NCBI RefSeq assembly: GCF_023856365.1
Contig: NC_064542.1
Span: forward strand, 8,549,363-8,613,362
Direction: 5' to 3'
Source: Brienomyrus brachyistius
Lineage: Eukaryota; Chordata; Actinopteri; Osteoglossiformes; Mormyridae
DNA: 64,000 bases
The notes beneath the pieces were generated by a model. It was not told the origin of the DNA, searched no databases, and saw nothing but the letters and a program-made list of their open reading frames with translations. Positions 1 to 12,067 of the stretch are shown here, in pieces. Positions within the stretch are counted from its first letter, which is position 1. The number at the start of each line of letters is the position of its first letter. A program made the position numbers and the translations under genes.

Positions 1-464
1 GGGCGATTTTCGCCATTGAGAAGTGTGCTTACAGAAACATAGATTGTATAGCCTAAATAACGATAACTATAATAACTGTTACTGGTTTATGCATTTAAGT
101 ACTAATGTGTTGTACATGATTATATGTGCTATGCTTTTATGACTAGCAGTACAGTAGGTCTTTTACCAGCATCACCACAAACACGAGTGATGCATTGTGT
201 TATAACTGCTATGATGTTGCTATGTATTTGGGGTTATATTCTATTTGAACTGCCATTGTATATGCTGAAGGAAGTGGAGGTACCCCCATTTATTTTTTTC
301 CTAGAGTACTGACGTTATACCATAGTATACGGTATTTTTAAAAACCACACTCTTCATGCATTTTGAAATATTGGCAATAAAATTCACCGTTCTTACAATT
401 TTGTTGTAACAATTTCATATTGGTATTGTATGCTGTATTCTGAATACTGCTCAAGCCGAACAAC

Positions 465-490
465 TTTTTTTTTTTTTTTTTTTTTTTTTT
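465..490. repeat. T26 homopolymer
   Basis: An uninterrupted run of 26 T. It could be the poly(A) tail of an old minus-strand retro-insertion, but no recognisable element body is attached to it. Confidence 0.9.
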
Positions 491-1784
491 AGTGTTTAAA
501 AACTAGTTACAAAAAAAAATACTACCCATTTTACTGCACTGCTGATACTTGCAATACATCTGTTCTCTCCTGGTCTGAGAGAATATTACTGCTATATGCA
601 TGCACCACTTGTGGCCATCTGCATCCACGTACAAATTAGTATCAATACAAGATGAATGCATGTGGGAAAGAGCATGAGCTAGGAAACCTTGTCAGACAAG
701 TTCTATGTATCTACAGATAGGATGGTTCTGGTTGACGATACTACCATTAAAAAAGGTTGGAATTGTATAGGGCAAGAAGTTGTAAAGGATTAATAAAGAC
801 CAGTTTTATTTTAGTAATATGTAATATGGTTTAATCTTTATTTTAGTTTTTGGACAGCCGGTTGTTTAAAAATCTTTAATATTGTGTACAATGAGTGGTT
901 GAGTTTGGTGGGGTTTAATGTTTAGTGCAGGGATTTATAAGGATTTTTACCCTGTTATTTTCAATGCAGTAATACTTCAGGCTCCCAATCTAATATGGAT
1001 GGCCTTGGGAATTTACATTGTGTTGGTCCTAAAATGTCTTGTAATTACATTTAATAAATATCCAGAGGAAAAGAATGAATTGGCTGCAAACAGATAAATG
1101 AGGCTGGGAAAGATTAATTGCCACAGAGCCCAAAAAACAAATTTCAATTAGTTTAGATGGTATAAACATGGTTCTGCCTGCTGTCAGACAGCCAACCATC
1201 TCAAAATATGCATTACATACATCTAGTTTCTCAGACTCTGAGGCATCACTCGAAAACATGTGCTTAGGTAAAGACTAAACGTTTGCCTTTGTCGGTGTAT
1301 AACAGTTTCCTCAGATGTTTAAGCAACCTTCGCTCCTGTGTTAATTGGGCTGTTTTCTAATGTGTATATGATTATTTTCCTTTCACCGATGCCAGTGAAG
1401 TTATGCCAAGCATTATATATCCTTCAGTGTTGGATTTCAGTGCATTTTGCTGTTTGGTACTTGCTAAAAAAAGGCATCTGCCTTGTTTAGTACCTGGAAT
1501 GGAATGAACTGACTTAAAAAGGTTGCTGAAATTCAAATTACATTCTGCTTTTCCAAAACCATTTGCATTCATTTATAATTAATGGATTATGTCTAATCTG
1601 CTGGTAACTTGTTTGCTTTTATTTATAATAATTAACAACAATGATACCTTATTCCTTGTGGGGACATTTTTTATTCTTTGCCCCATCTTGTTCTCAGGTG
1701 AGAGCAAGCTTGAGGGTCACGGCGAACGACAGCCGCCTTACCCCAGGGTTCTCGGACATCTGAATATTCTGCCGAGACACTGCG

Positions 1785-1810
1785 GTGTGTGTGTGTGTGT
1801 GTGTGTGTGT
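1785..1810. repeat. (GT)13 microsatellite
   Basis: A perfect dinucleotide GT array. It ends directly at the TA that begins the Tigger-like terminus at 1814. Confidence 0.95.
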
Positions 1811-1813
1811 ATA

Positions 1814-1950
1814 CAGTAACCCCTTCACATTAGCAAGGGTTGAGGACAATAAATACCTGTGAATGTGCAAATTTGCAAATACTTGGATACTCCTCACATC
1901 AAGCCATAATGGTCTGCTAGCCTGAACGTTAAAGTGTATTGTCAATTTTT
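1814..1950 (+). mobile_element. Tigger-like (Tc/mariner) terminus, partial
   Basis: After a TA dinucleotide (1812-1813) the sequence begins CAGTAACCCCTTCACATTAG. This matches, in opposite orientation and with few differences, the right end of the element near 42934. Tigger-type elements of the Tc/mariner superfamily start with CAGT, insert at TA and carry motifs of the 'attcgcaa' kind. The far end is not identified, so the right limit given is approximate and the copy may be truncated. No transposase frame is present. Confidence 0.4.
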
Positions 1951-2651
1951 AAACACATAGTACTTACTTGGGGGGTTAAACTCATGCCCTTTTCAGAAAA
2001 TATTAGAATTTACAAAATTTTCAATTTACTGCTGAACTGTGCTGCTTTTATTTTGAAATTTTCTGTGGCGATTTTTGCTGCTCCTGTCATCTTTGTAAAA
2101 GTGAGGATACGTCTATGCACATAGCTAAATCAATATGTTCATTGCATTCAGTGTTGCTAGAGTGGGACGGTCTCTGCCAGTTGTACTCCCAGAAAATGAA
2201 GACCTTTTTTTTAACTAACAGAACTAGTTGCATCGTTTTACGCAGTATTATGTATTTGAGTAGAGTAAACATGTTTCGGTGTAACTTACTGTCTGAGCCC
2301 AGCTGTTCGTTTTTCCGAAATGACAATTGCATGTGTATATCGTGTGGTGCTGATATTACAATTGAACATCATGCAGACCTAATATTGAGGGCAACACTGT
2401 GGCACGGGTGGTACTGTTGCCACACACCCCTATTGTGTGTGGGGTTTGCATGTTCTCTGGTGTGTTCAAGGTCAAAAAACACGTAACACAAGTGAACTGG
2501 AGTCTCTAAAATGAATGTCAGTTAGTGGCTGGCATGTGTACGCATGCACACGCACTTGATAGAGAGAACTGGAAACAATGTGCAGACTGTAATTGGATGC
2601 AACTCTTAGCTAATCGGGAGGAATTTGAATGTTGTTTTGATACCTGCATAT

Positions 2652-3428
2652 TTGAGCTGGGCAACGTGGCCAAAATTATCACGATAATGTTAATATCGGT
2701 CATAATCAATAATTATCGCGATAAAAGTTGTCGTCGTTTTACTCGATTTTTAAAATTTAGTAGTAAAGTAGATGGTTAGGCAAGTTTGTAACTACGATTA
2801 TCTTCAGAATGTGACAAACGCTTGCCAAACGGTAGTGATGGCCAAAATGACATTTGTCGAACAATTTGCTGTATATTCTAGCCTCACTAGATGGAGCTCT
2901 CTTCTCAGAAAAGCACTCAAATAAAACCCAAAAGGAAACCAAAAGCGCCACGTGTACCAAACAGCATTTCGCAAGTGCGAGAGATGAGCAGTTTGTTAGT
3001 CATCGGAAGGCTGCTGCTGGCATTCTTCCTATCTTAATTCTTTATGGATTATTACTGCAGAATTTCTCATGGACTGAATTTTACTGTGGATTTTCCCTTT
3101 TGATTTCACTGTATTACCCTTTTTTAGCGGGTTGTTTTGGACTTGCTTGCCCTTCTGGTGAGTTGCCGTTGTTTTAACAGTTTTGTCTGTCTGCCTACTT
3201 GCTCTATTGCATTCTGTTTTGTATTCATTAAATCCTCCATTTTCACAGCTGTGTTTGCACTTGTGCTGCATTGGCAGTCCTGACAAGTAGTCGCAAAGTA
3301 ACCTCATTTTGTGATATAAAATGTGGCCAGTGGCATGTTATGTCTCAAATTATCAGACCTCCTTCGAGCACTTGGTATATCGATATCGTGAGTATTTATT
3401 GCGATAAAATAGTTATCGTCCAGTCCTA
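2652..3428. mobile_element. Non-autonomous hAT-type transposon (MITE)
   Basis: The element is 777 bp long and flanked by an exact 8-bp direct repeat CTGCATAT (2644-2651 and 3429-3436), the target duplication length typical of hAT transposons. The left end reads TTGAGCTGGGCAACG and the right end, reverse-complemented, reads TAGGACTGGACGATA. These are imperfect terminal inverted repeats close to the 'TAGGGCTGGGCGATA' style of fish hAT elements. Both ends contain ATTATCRCGATAA-like motifs (2690-2725 and 3400-3418), typical of these MITEs. There is no transposase frame. It sits in the ctnna1 intron. Confidence 0.7.
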
Positions 3429-3436
3429 CTGCATAT

Positions 3437-3878
3437 ACCATAATGTTGTGCATATGCATTTAGAGATTCTGCTGTAGTTGTAATGAAAGTTATTAAACAG
3501 ATTTCCAGAAATTACCATGACCTTGTGCTTTGAAACAGCTTGTCACTTATTTTAGATGAAACCATTACATTCAGCAGTAGTTTGGTTGGTATCCGCAACA
3601 AAAGAAATACTCACATGCTCCCTGGGGACCTTTAGGAATCAACTTTCTCTTGCTGAAATAGCCTATGAAATTAAAGCAGATGCTCAGAGTAGTATAACAA
3701 AATTGTAAGAGTGACACTTTTTAGTGCATAGTATGTAGGATTACACAAGGTGCAATATCAACATCACATGTTATGAGCATGCGTAATTGTCACATCGCAC
3801 GGAAACTTTTTTAAAATCTTAGGAAATTAACTTGGCAAGCTTTGAAATTTTAAATGTTCATTTTCCTGATTATTTGGT
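3437..3878. other. ctnna1 intron between two DNA transposons
   Basis: AT-rich non-coding spacer between the hAT-type and piggyBac-type elements. Nothing is recognised in it. Confidence 0.6.
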
Positions 3879-3882
3879 TTAA

Positions 3883-4651
3883 CCCTCTTGGTACGAGTGC
3901 ATCATTGACGATGCAACGTATTTTTCACGCCTATTTCAGTTGATATCTTGCTTAAATCTTTATGTACAATCATAAAAAAAACGCTGACTAAATCCGTAAT
4001 TGGTCATCTCTTCAAAACGTCCATTGTCGGAAGTATTAGTTTTTAAAATTAGGTTAAATCGCCACCTTTCTTTGTTTTACCTACATGGGGGGCATGTAGT
4101 ACAGCCCTCACCTTGAAGATCGCTATTCGCGTTCTAAATAGCCACATTACCGCATATTCAAATCACATTCATATGGTGATTTGATGAACAGCGCCACGGT
4201 GAAATGTGATCCATCTGCACCATAAATGCGGATGTGGCCAGGTGTGAATGGCTTATGCATACACATGAGAGCTCCTACATATTCAATGGAAGGAGACCAG
4301 AAATGACTTAAGAAAAACCTATTTATCCAACTGAATGTTGCAACTACACCATCATGTACCCAAGACTTTGGTGATCAGATATCTGGGATCAAAACAAACT
4401 GCCACCATTGCTTACTCTGTACCTTTATAATGTTTCTGCAAGTGTTCCAAATTGCATTTTGCAATGTCTATACTTCGACATCAGATTATACACTTAACAT
4501 AAATCTAACATTTATAATTTACATTAAAATTAAGATGAGTGTAATGCAAAAACAAATGTATAAGAAATAAATTATTTGCCATGAATTAAGTTAATGATGA
4601 AATGTGACCATACCCCAATCAGTATGTTTCCTACCCCAAGACCCAAGAGGG
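3883..4651. mobile_element. Non-autonomous piggyBac-type transposon (MITE)
   Basis: The element is about 769 bp long and bounded on both sides by TTAA (3879-3882 and 4652-4655), the obligate target duplication of piggyBac transposons. Its ends are inverted repeats beginning CCCTCTTGG. Including the TTAA and one further T, the two boundaries are a perfect 14-base inverted match (TTTAACCCTCTTGG). There is no transposase frame inside, so it would have been moved in trans. Confidence 0.65.
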
Positions 4652-7553
4652 TTAAAATCAGATTTAGTATGATCTCTGCATACACACTGTAAACATTTCT
4701 TTGTTGTTGGACAGTCATTCTGATTATTATTTGATAAAGCAAGCTTCATTTTGTTTGTGCAGCTAAATATTTTTTGGCTCAAATCGGTTTGATCAAAGAC
4801 TGTTGGTCTTGACAGCCATTGTCCTGAGAATTTTATTATCCTGAACGAAAGCAATGTAGTTCAACACCTTATTCTGGTTTTTAATTAATCTACATTTTTT
4901 TTTTAAAGCCGGGGCAGTAGAGAGAGTGGCTGAGTCTAACCAGACTTAATAAACAAATCAACTGGTCACTAATAAGCTGGTCACTGGTCCTAGAAGTTAT
5001 ATTCTCTTGAGTGGTTCCAAGCAATATATTCTAGTTTCTTTGTAGTTCTGTAGGTTTGGTCACATTGCAGCAAACCAAAATCGAGCATGTTGTTGGTGAT
5101 ATGTGAAAAATCTCCTGATTTTTGCCTTTGGAAAACATCCTTTTTGTGTCACATCTTTGAATATCACTTGGGACCAGATATATGTCTGATTTTTGCATAT
5201 AGGTTTTGTGTGATCACATTTAAAGTATGTGCTATTTCTTGAATGAGTCATGACTGCATTTTAATGTCCAGCATTCTAATTGAAGCCAGTACAGATTCAT
5301 TGCTTTTGGATTTGTCGGGTGCAAGCAGTTTGCATCATTTTGGCAGAAATTGTCGACGCTAAAGGTGCTCTGTAGTCTGGAGCCTGTAATGATTATTAGG
5401 TTTTGCTTGCGGTAACTGGGTGCTTTTAGCAAAAGTTTAAGATTCCATGCCCTGGATTTTTAATAACTATTTTTATGTCCTGTTTGTGGTAATTTATTCT
5501 GCATATTTCAGTTTCTATGAGTAATATTCTGTTTCTTCTATATAGAAGCATTTCCATTTTTGTAAAGTCAGTCCTGATTGAATTCTTTAACTGAAGCTAT
5601 CCTTTGAAACAGTGGGACTCAATGATGAGCTCAGAGGAGAAATGTCTTATGCTGAATGCTGATTTGCAATCCAGATTAGATGCATCAAGGGGATCTGCCA
5701 ATTCATTAGCATAATTAAAGATGCACAGTTAAAAGGTACCTTTATTCATCAGAGCTTTAAAGGGTTCTGCCTTGTTGCAGGCTGTGACGAGGGCTTGTTC
5801 AATTTTCTCACACTGCCAATAACCATTTCCATGAGTCATTGTGCTCTTGCAGCAAATACACATTTTCTTTCTAAGGAAGAATGATTGCTCCAGTAGTCGT
5901 CCAAGATTTCATTTATCAGGATTAACTCTATCCATAATTCAGGTTTTGTTAAATGTTATCTATTAATAGGCTCTTCTGCTTTTAATTTTTTTAAAATTTG
6001 ATGTGAGAAAGAAATGTGGTGCCATTTATTAACCTTGCATCAAGTGTTAGAATCATGACAGCAAAAGACCTTGAAATACTGCTGTCACTGAGTGTTTTTC
6101 AGTGACCTTGAACTTCAGATGGGCAGTTAATGGCTCATAGCTGCATAGATGCTTTGATCCCCTTTCTTTGGGGGAGAAATCTCCACTGAGAGGACTGAGT
6201 GGTAGATGGCTGCTTCCTCGAAGAGGAATAGACTTTATTATCTTGTAAGCTATGAATACCGTCAATCAATAATGAGAGAATTTAAAAAAACAAAACAATC
6301 ACGCACTGGCCTCCTGTTCGGTCTGTGGTGTGTGATGGCGCTTTTATCGCCACCTTTGTTTCCTACAGCTTATTTTTAAGGCTACTTTATGAAAAGTAGA
6401 CATCATACATGAGCAGCAGCATTTTGAAATTTGTGCAGCTGAAATTTTATGGTATGGCAGTTACTGTTACATATTGGTGACTGGTGAAGTTCAGTTAACA
6501 GTTTGTACTGTAACTGTCCTTCATGATCAAATACTAATTTCTTACGCTTGGGCTGGTAGTAGTATTGAGGTCTATGATGATTGACTATGAATTTTTTTCT
6601 TTTTTTGATCTAAGCTTGAGGTCTCCACTTGTACTTAAGAATACCTTTGCCAGACCTGGTCTATGAAGATTTGTTCATTGGATGATAGTTATAAGTATGT
6701 GAAGAATATCTTAATTTGGATTTCTGAGCTGTTCTTGAACAGCTGGCGTTGTGACATTGAAGTACCGGAGGCCACATTGATTAACGTATCTGAGAATGAA
6801 AAACTGTTGAATTCATAATTTAAAGATGGCTGAATATAATTAACTTGAAGGCAGTGAATCACTTAAATGCACACAAAGATTTGTGTAAATGAACCTGAAG
6901 GTTGTGCAGATATGCAGACTGTATGCAAGTATGACATTTTGGCAGTATCTAAATTCCTACCGTCTTTATCAGTGTGTGAAAAACGCTACTAAGAGGAAGA
7001 CACAGCTGCATTTGGCTTAAAGTAAAAATTCTGTATAACCCTGGCAGAAGGATCTCATGATGCTATACGCTGATATAGAGTGCAGTGAAGTGTAGTATCA
7101 GTACATATGAATTGTGTAGATGTTTTGCACTCCTCTCAAACCTGTTGCATAGTTGCTGTACAGGAAGTAAGCTCGCAGAAAACAAACATGGTTAAATTTG
7201 GTTGATCCAATCTAGATCCTGGTCATCCGTGAGTTTAACCCCAACCCGTTCTGACGTAAACTGACCTCATTAAACCAACCTATAGACCCATGTTCAGATA
7301 TGTCGGCCCACCCTGGTATCACACACAGTATTGGCCAGAATTAATGATTATTTTGGAATGGTGTGGCATTGCGGCTATTTAGCACTGTCCCCTCCTTCCC
7401 TTGATGTCTTGTCATAGCATTCCAGCATTAAATAGGAGTAATTGAGAACCTGTATAAATACTACCATCCCAGTTGTGACAGAACCATACTTTAGAAGTAA
7501 CATGGACTCAGACTTTCTACTACTTCTAAAGGTACTTTCAACAGCTTTTCATG

Positions 7554-7579
7554 TTTTTTTTTTTTTTTTTTTTTTTTTT
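7554..7579. repeat. T26 homopolymer
   Basis: An uninterrupted T run with no recognisable retro-element body beside it. Confidence 0.9.
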
Positions 7580-8814
7580 GCACCAGTTAATCTAAGCCAG
7601 TATTGAATCGTTTATAATAACTTAACTGCCAGACTTGTGCAAGATCAGAAACTGTAGTCATTTTTATTTAAAAAATATATGTTTTAAGGAAAAAAAATCT
7701 TCAGTTAAAGCCACATCTTTTGTCCACTATACATATATGAAATTGTACATATTACAATACAAAAGGAAAAAGGGGGAAGCATTCTTTTGGACCACAGCGT
7801 AGTGAAAGTAGTGCTTTCAATGGGTTTGTAGGCAATGTGGGAGAGCATGGAGTATTTTGACACGCTGGTAAAGTGCTTTCATCATTTTTTTCCTAGCAAC
7901 AAACATACCAATCAATGAAGGGATTACCAAACTAATCAGAATTAGTAAAGTTTTTAATAGGAATCATTTACTGATAAATTAATACCTAATGAATTTTGAT
8001 TGCCAAATGCTTTTTCATCGGATGATACATTTTTCAATGAATCATTGAGAAGCCATGGTAGAATGTTTCAAAGGCATGAGTATAAATCATTTAACCATGT
8101 TAGGTTTTGCTATTGAATTTCCCAGTGTTGGTAGTGTGCCTAAAGTCAATCGCACAAGTGTGTTCTCTTAGTCCCATGATCTCCCCCTCTGTGAAAATGA
8201 AAATACGCTACCAATGAACTAATATTTAAAATGGCTGTCTCATATGCGTTACCCATTTTAAAGATCAGGATTGCTAGGGAATGTGATGTCGCACTTCACC
8301 GTGGTATGAATACAGGTGACAGGAGTGCAGATAGATGTAAAATTCTACAATTCATGTGTTGATCACTTCACAAGCTGTTGCTTTTAATAGATGCCAGGTG
8401 TTTGCTAAACTTTCTAGAAATAAAATGTTTAACCACCAGTCCAGTTCATAACTTGTCCAATTCCAAGCTTATTTCATAAATACAGATGTAAGGCTTGTCC
8501 AGTCTTTGCTGATATCAGCTGGCACGAACAAAACTCTTATCTGTCATTTGGGAACATGCAAGGTATGTAGGGGTGCAGCTCAGAGTTGGAGCACATGAGG
8601 AATATTACGCGTAAATTTCTTAGGGAAATATTTGAAATGGCCTGTTATGTAAATACCATGACTACCATGTCAACTGTTCAAACAGCTCTCTAGATTTATT
8701 AATTAGTATCACTCTCAATAGTATGGCTGTTTGTGTTATTTAGGCAGGTATTTTAAGTAGTTGAGGATTCGGTAAAATTACAAATACTGGATATATCATG
8801 GATTCTTTTTTTTT

Positions 8815-8828
8815 GGGGGGGGGGGGGG
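8815..8828. repeat. G14 homopolymer
   Basis: A T run followed by 14 G. Its length is prone to sequencing error. Confidence 0.9.
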
Positions 8829-9398
8829 CTTTCCCTGTTCTGTGAATTGTCTTAATCCAAAGACACTTCTTTCTCCCTCTAACGCTTCTGGAAAAATTCC
8901 GCGCAGATTTTGTTTTTATATCTCCCCCTAGAGGCCACTTTTTGTCGTCAATTTGCATTAATGCTTGCTTCCTAGAGATTTTTTTTTTCTTCTCTATCAA
9001 ACATGTATTACAATATTCCATTACTGTCCATATGGTTTAACTGTAAAGTTATTAGTGTAGTCTGTGCTCTCCTCCCCCTTTCATTTTAACTGTAATTTAA
9101 AAGTATAAATTATCAGTTGTGAAGCCTACATCCTTATCCTGAAGAGTCCACAGAGCTGCAGCTGCTTTAATTTAATGATGGACACCGTTCCGTTTGGCAC
9201 AAAGTGATGGCTCGTCATTCACAATGAGTCACCTGTACTGCTGGTGCTTCTGGGAAACTGAAACGCAATCTCTAGTCAGTAATATATAGTTTTTATATAT
9301 AAAATTCAACATTGACTTTTAGTGTTGGATTAACATGTTTAAATTCTTTTTTCCCCCTTTGAAGTACAAGACATGGAACATTTTTTTTCCTTTTCTTT

Positions 9399-9404
9399 TT
9401 TATT
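9399..9404 (-). promoter_or_regulatory. Candidate lrrtm2 polyadenylation signal
   Basis: AATAAA on the minus strand, about 1030 bases past the lrrtm2 stop codon and followed by T/G-rich sequence. It is the first canonical hexamer I noticed downstream of the gene. Usage cannot be shown from sequence. Confidence 0.3.
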
Positions 9405-10433
9405 GGAGGTAGCCTGTGAGAATGTGTTCAAGTGGTGCTACGTCATGACACCCCAAAATTAGAGAAATTCTCTAATGGAGATTGTTCAGTTATTTAACTG
9501 AAGGGTGTCATTTCTATCTGCCCCTCAGGTACTGTTTGCGGCATTGAAAATTCACTGAGCCATGACTCTTAAATTTGGTATTGCCTATTTCCAATTTTTT
9601 AGCATTTATCTAGGTAAACTGACAAATAATACAGGCCTATATATTCATTCTGGTTGTATTTTTAGAGAAGTGGGAGACACCTTAGTTACTGGTTTTAAAT
9701 TGAGCCAGTGTGAAGATTTCTTGTAGTTGATATTTGGATCGGTGGTGTCATAAATAGTATTTTGCTCCCACTGTGCTAGAGAGTTACGACATTTTGGCAG
9801 AATTAATACTGTGGCATATTGGTCATTAACCTTTCCCAGAAAAAGTGCTAAGCTTTTGGATTTAAGAGGTGATGGAATTAGTTCTAAACCTGGAAGGCTG
9901 CGTATTGGTTGGAGAGGTTCTAAATATCCTTGTTAAGTGTCATTTGTCAGCTGTGCAAGTAAGACTTGGGCACTGAATTGGCCTGTGAATACTGCATTGT
10001 CTGATCAGATAACAAAAACACTGCCCAGTTTAAAGATTAAATTTAGTTTTTTTTTCTTCTTTTACCATGTGTAAAGATTAAAGTATTACCTCTTGTGGTT
10101 GGTTGACTCCTCTTCATAATTAGGTTATTTTTGTTACCATATACATTTCTAAGTGACATGGCATGTCTTCAGTTTTCCTTCTTGATACCAACAAATGTGT
10201 ATTCGTATTATAAAAATAAATGTGTGAATATCAATTCACACCTGTTAACTTAATCTGAATCTTCCAGAACTGTAGAAGATGGCCTGTATTCAGCTGCATC
10301 GTACATCTGCTTCCAAAACATATGTTCAAAGCCAACAAGTTGGTTTTTAATATATACTGGAAAAATAACAAACCAACACTATTGTTTGGAATGGCTAAAT
10401 GGGCAACCATGATCTGCAAGAATAAATAATAGT

Positions 10434-12067
10434 TCATACTTCACACTCTTTATAAGGCAGTTGCTGGCACTTACACTGCCCGTACCCGTTAATTATGACG
10501 AGGGCACCCTCCTCGTGGCTGGGCTCATATTCATTATAGGGCACCTGGGTGGCCAGGTCTGCCATTGGCTGTCGTGTCTGAGTCCTCATCTGTCGGCGAT
10601 TCTGAATTGCTGAGCAATGTCGGATTCGTCTTAGTGTTGGGGGGCAACACTTTCTGGAGATGTATACCACAAAAATGATGAGAAAGAATGAAAACAACAG
10701 GGCCATAGTTCCAATAAGGACCCTCTGGGTGAGAACTGTGTTGTCAATCTCTGAGAAGTCGTCTGTCACAGCTGCCCACCCCACTGTGGTTGTGGTGGTG
10801 GTCGCAATGACAGTCTTGGGTGGTTGGGTGGCAGTGGTGGTAGTAGCAACTGTAGTAAAGCTTCCAAAATCCTCTGCATAGAAGTCCTGCGTGGGTGTCT
10901 GCATAATTCCAAATAGGGAGCTGGTGGCTTCCTGGGGTGACGTGACCTCAGGAGAGCGGCTGGTCGGCAGGAATGGCGCCGAAAAATTTTGACACAGCTG
11001 AAACCCATAAACCGCATCCAGTATTTCCTCACCCTGTGCATACTCTGGGCTGTGGCACAATATAGAGTGTTCCCACCTTCCCTTGAATATGCTCAGCCAA
11101 GTAGCCAGTGAGCAGATCCGTTTGGTACATTCCCAGAGGTTGCTGGAAAGCCCAATAGTTCCCAGTGAGTGCCACATATCCAAGGTCTGACTGTCGAGGC
11201 TTGTTAGTTTGTTGTTATCCAGCAGCAAGATCTTAAGATTGGGTAGAGTCTCAAACACATCAGAAGTCAGAGTGCGGATCTCATTTCCAGTGAGATCTAG
11301 CTTCTCTAAAGTCGTCCAGGTCCACTCCATCCCACATGTTAAGTTGTTGATTTTGTTCCACTGAAGGTAGAGGACTTGAAGGGCAACCAGTCGGGGGAAG
11401 TGTGCCAAGTTGATCTTGGTCAACTGATTGTGCTCCAGATGGAGTTCCCGTAACTTAATCAGGCCTGCAAAGCCATTGCGAGCCAGACTTCTTAGCCTGT
11501 TGTTGCTAAGGCCCAAATACTCCAAGCTGCGGCAGTCCCAGAAGGCCCGTACAGGGGTTGTACGCAGGGAGTTGGAGCGCAGGTGCAGTATCTGGAGCTT
11601 GCGCAGACCATGGAATAGCTCTGGCTCAAGAGCGGTCATCTGGTTGAAAGAAAGGTCCAGGATCTGGAGATTAATGAGGTGGATGAAGGTCGTGTTGGGC
11701 AACTTGGTGATGCGGTTGGAGCTCAAGTTGAGGTCCTTAAGCTTGTATAGCCCCTGAAATGCATCCTCCCGCACGGTGCTTATTTGGTTATGGTCCAGGT
11801 GGAGCCACGTGAGCTGGCTGAAGCCATAGAATTGATCAGCGCTTAGTTCTGTAATGCTGTTGTGCCGCAGTGAGAGCCCCAAAGCCCCCCTTTCCACACC
11901 ATCTGGGGGGGCCAGGAGCCCCTGTGTGTCGCAGTAAAACTGCAGGTCCTCACAGCGGCATTTCTGGGGGCAGGTTGTGCATGACACAGGGCTCAGGCAC
12001 AGCAGCATGCTGATCGCAAAGAGTGCCGCTGGTGCTGGTCCTACGAGTAGCCACCTTGAATGGAAAC
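10434..12067 (-). CDS. lrrtm2: LRRTM2, leucine-rich repeat transmembrane neuronal protein 2 (main coding exon)
   Basis: A postsynaptic adhesion protein. In mammals it binds presynaptic neurexins and organises excitatory synapses. Joined to the start exon at 12733-12736, it encodes 545 residues, against about 516 in human. Order of parts: signal peptide (residues 1-31); LRR N-cap with Cys 34, 38, 40 and 47; about ten leucine-rich repeats (about 60-310); LRR C-cap with Cys 315, 320, 339 and 360; Thr-rich stalk; one membrane segment (about 452-471); a 74-residue cytoplasmic tail with a CysCys pair and the C-terminus ECEV. Asp259 and Thr261 in LDLTGNE match the neurexin-contact residues reported in mammals (D260, T262). 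The ending INGYGQCKCQQLPYKECEV identifies LRRTM2 rather than LRRTM1 or 3. The exon begins after CACCCAG. The in-frame ATG at 12008 would remove most of the signal peptide, so the upstream start is preferred. It lies on the opposite strand inside a ctnna1 intron. Confidence 0.96.

Larger units (their letters stand above)
1..2651. other. ctnna1 intron, left part
   Basis: This non-coding stretch belongs to the large ctnna1 intron that precedes the exon at 14607. No open frame here resembles the catenin exon expected just upstream, so that exon lies off the left edge. The stretch holds a T tract, a GT microsatellite and a Tigger-like terminus, listed separately. Nothing else is recognised. Confidence 0.6.
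4656..10433. other. ctnna1 intron and probable lrrtm2 3' UTR / downstream region
   Basis: Non-coding by frame inspection. The right part, next to the lrrtm2 stop codon, should contain the lrrtm2 3' UTR, whose end is uncertain (see 9399-9404). The rest is ctnna1 intron with a T tract and a G tract. Stretches around 5640-6260 and 9120-9560 look like complex, non-repetitive sequence that could be conserved non-coding DNA, but this cannot be tested from one genome. Confidence 0.5.

Noticed and set aside
1..10400. Preceding ctnna1 exon (residues before 355)
   Set aside because: I looked for the sequence expected before AGRKDRSD in all frames and found no match, so it lies outside the window.
10660..11757. 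Open frames on the + strand across lrrtm2 (10660-10881, 11428-11757) and a second minus frame (10766-11041)
   Set aside because: They are shadows of the LRRTM2 coding exon in other frames. Their products are Val-, Arg- or Leu-rich and resemble nothing.
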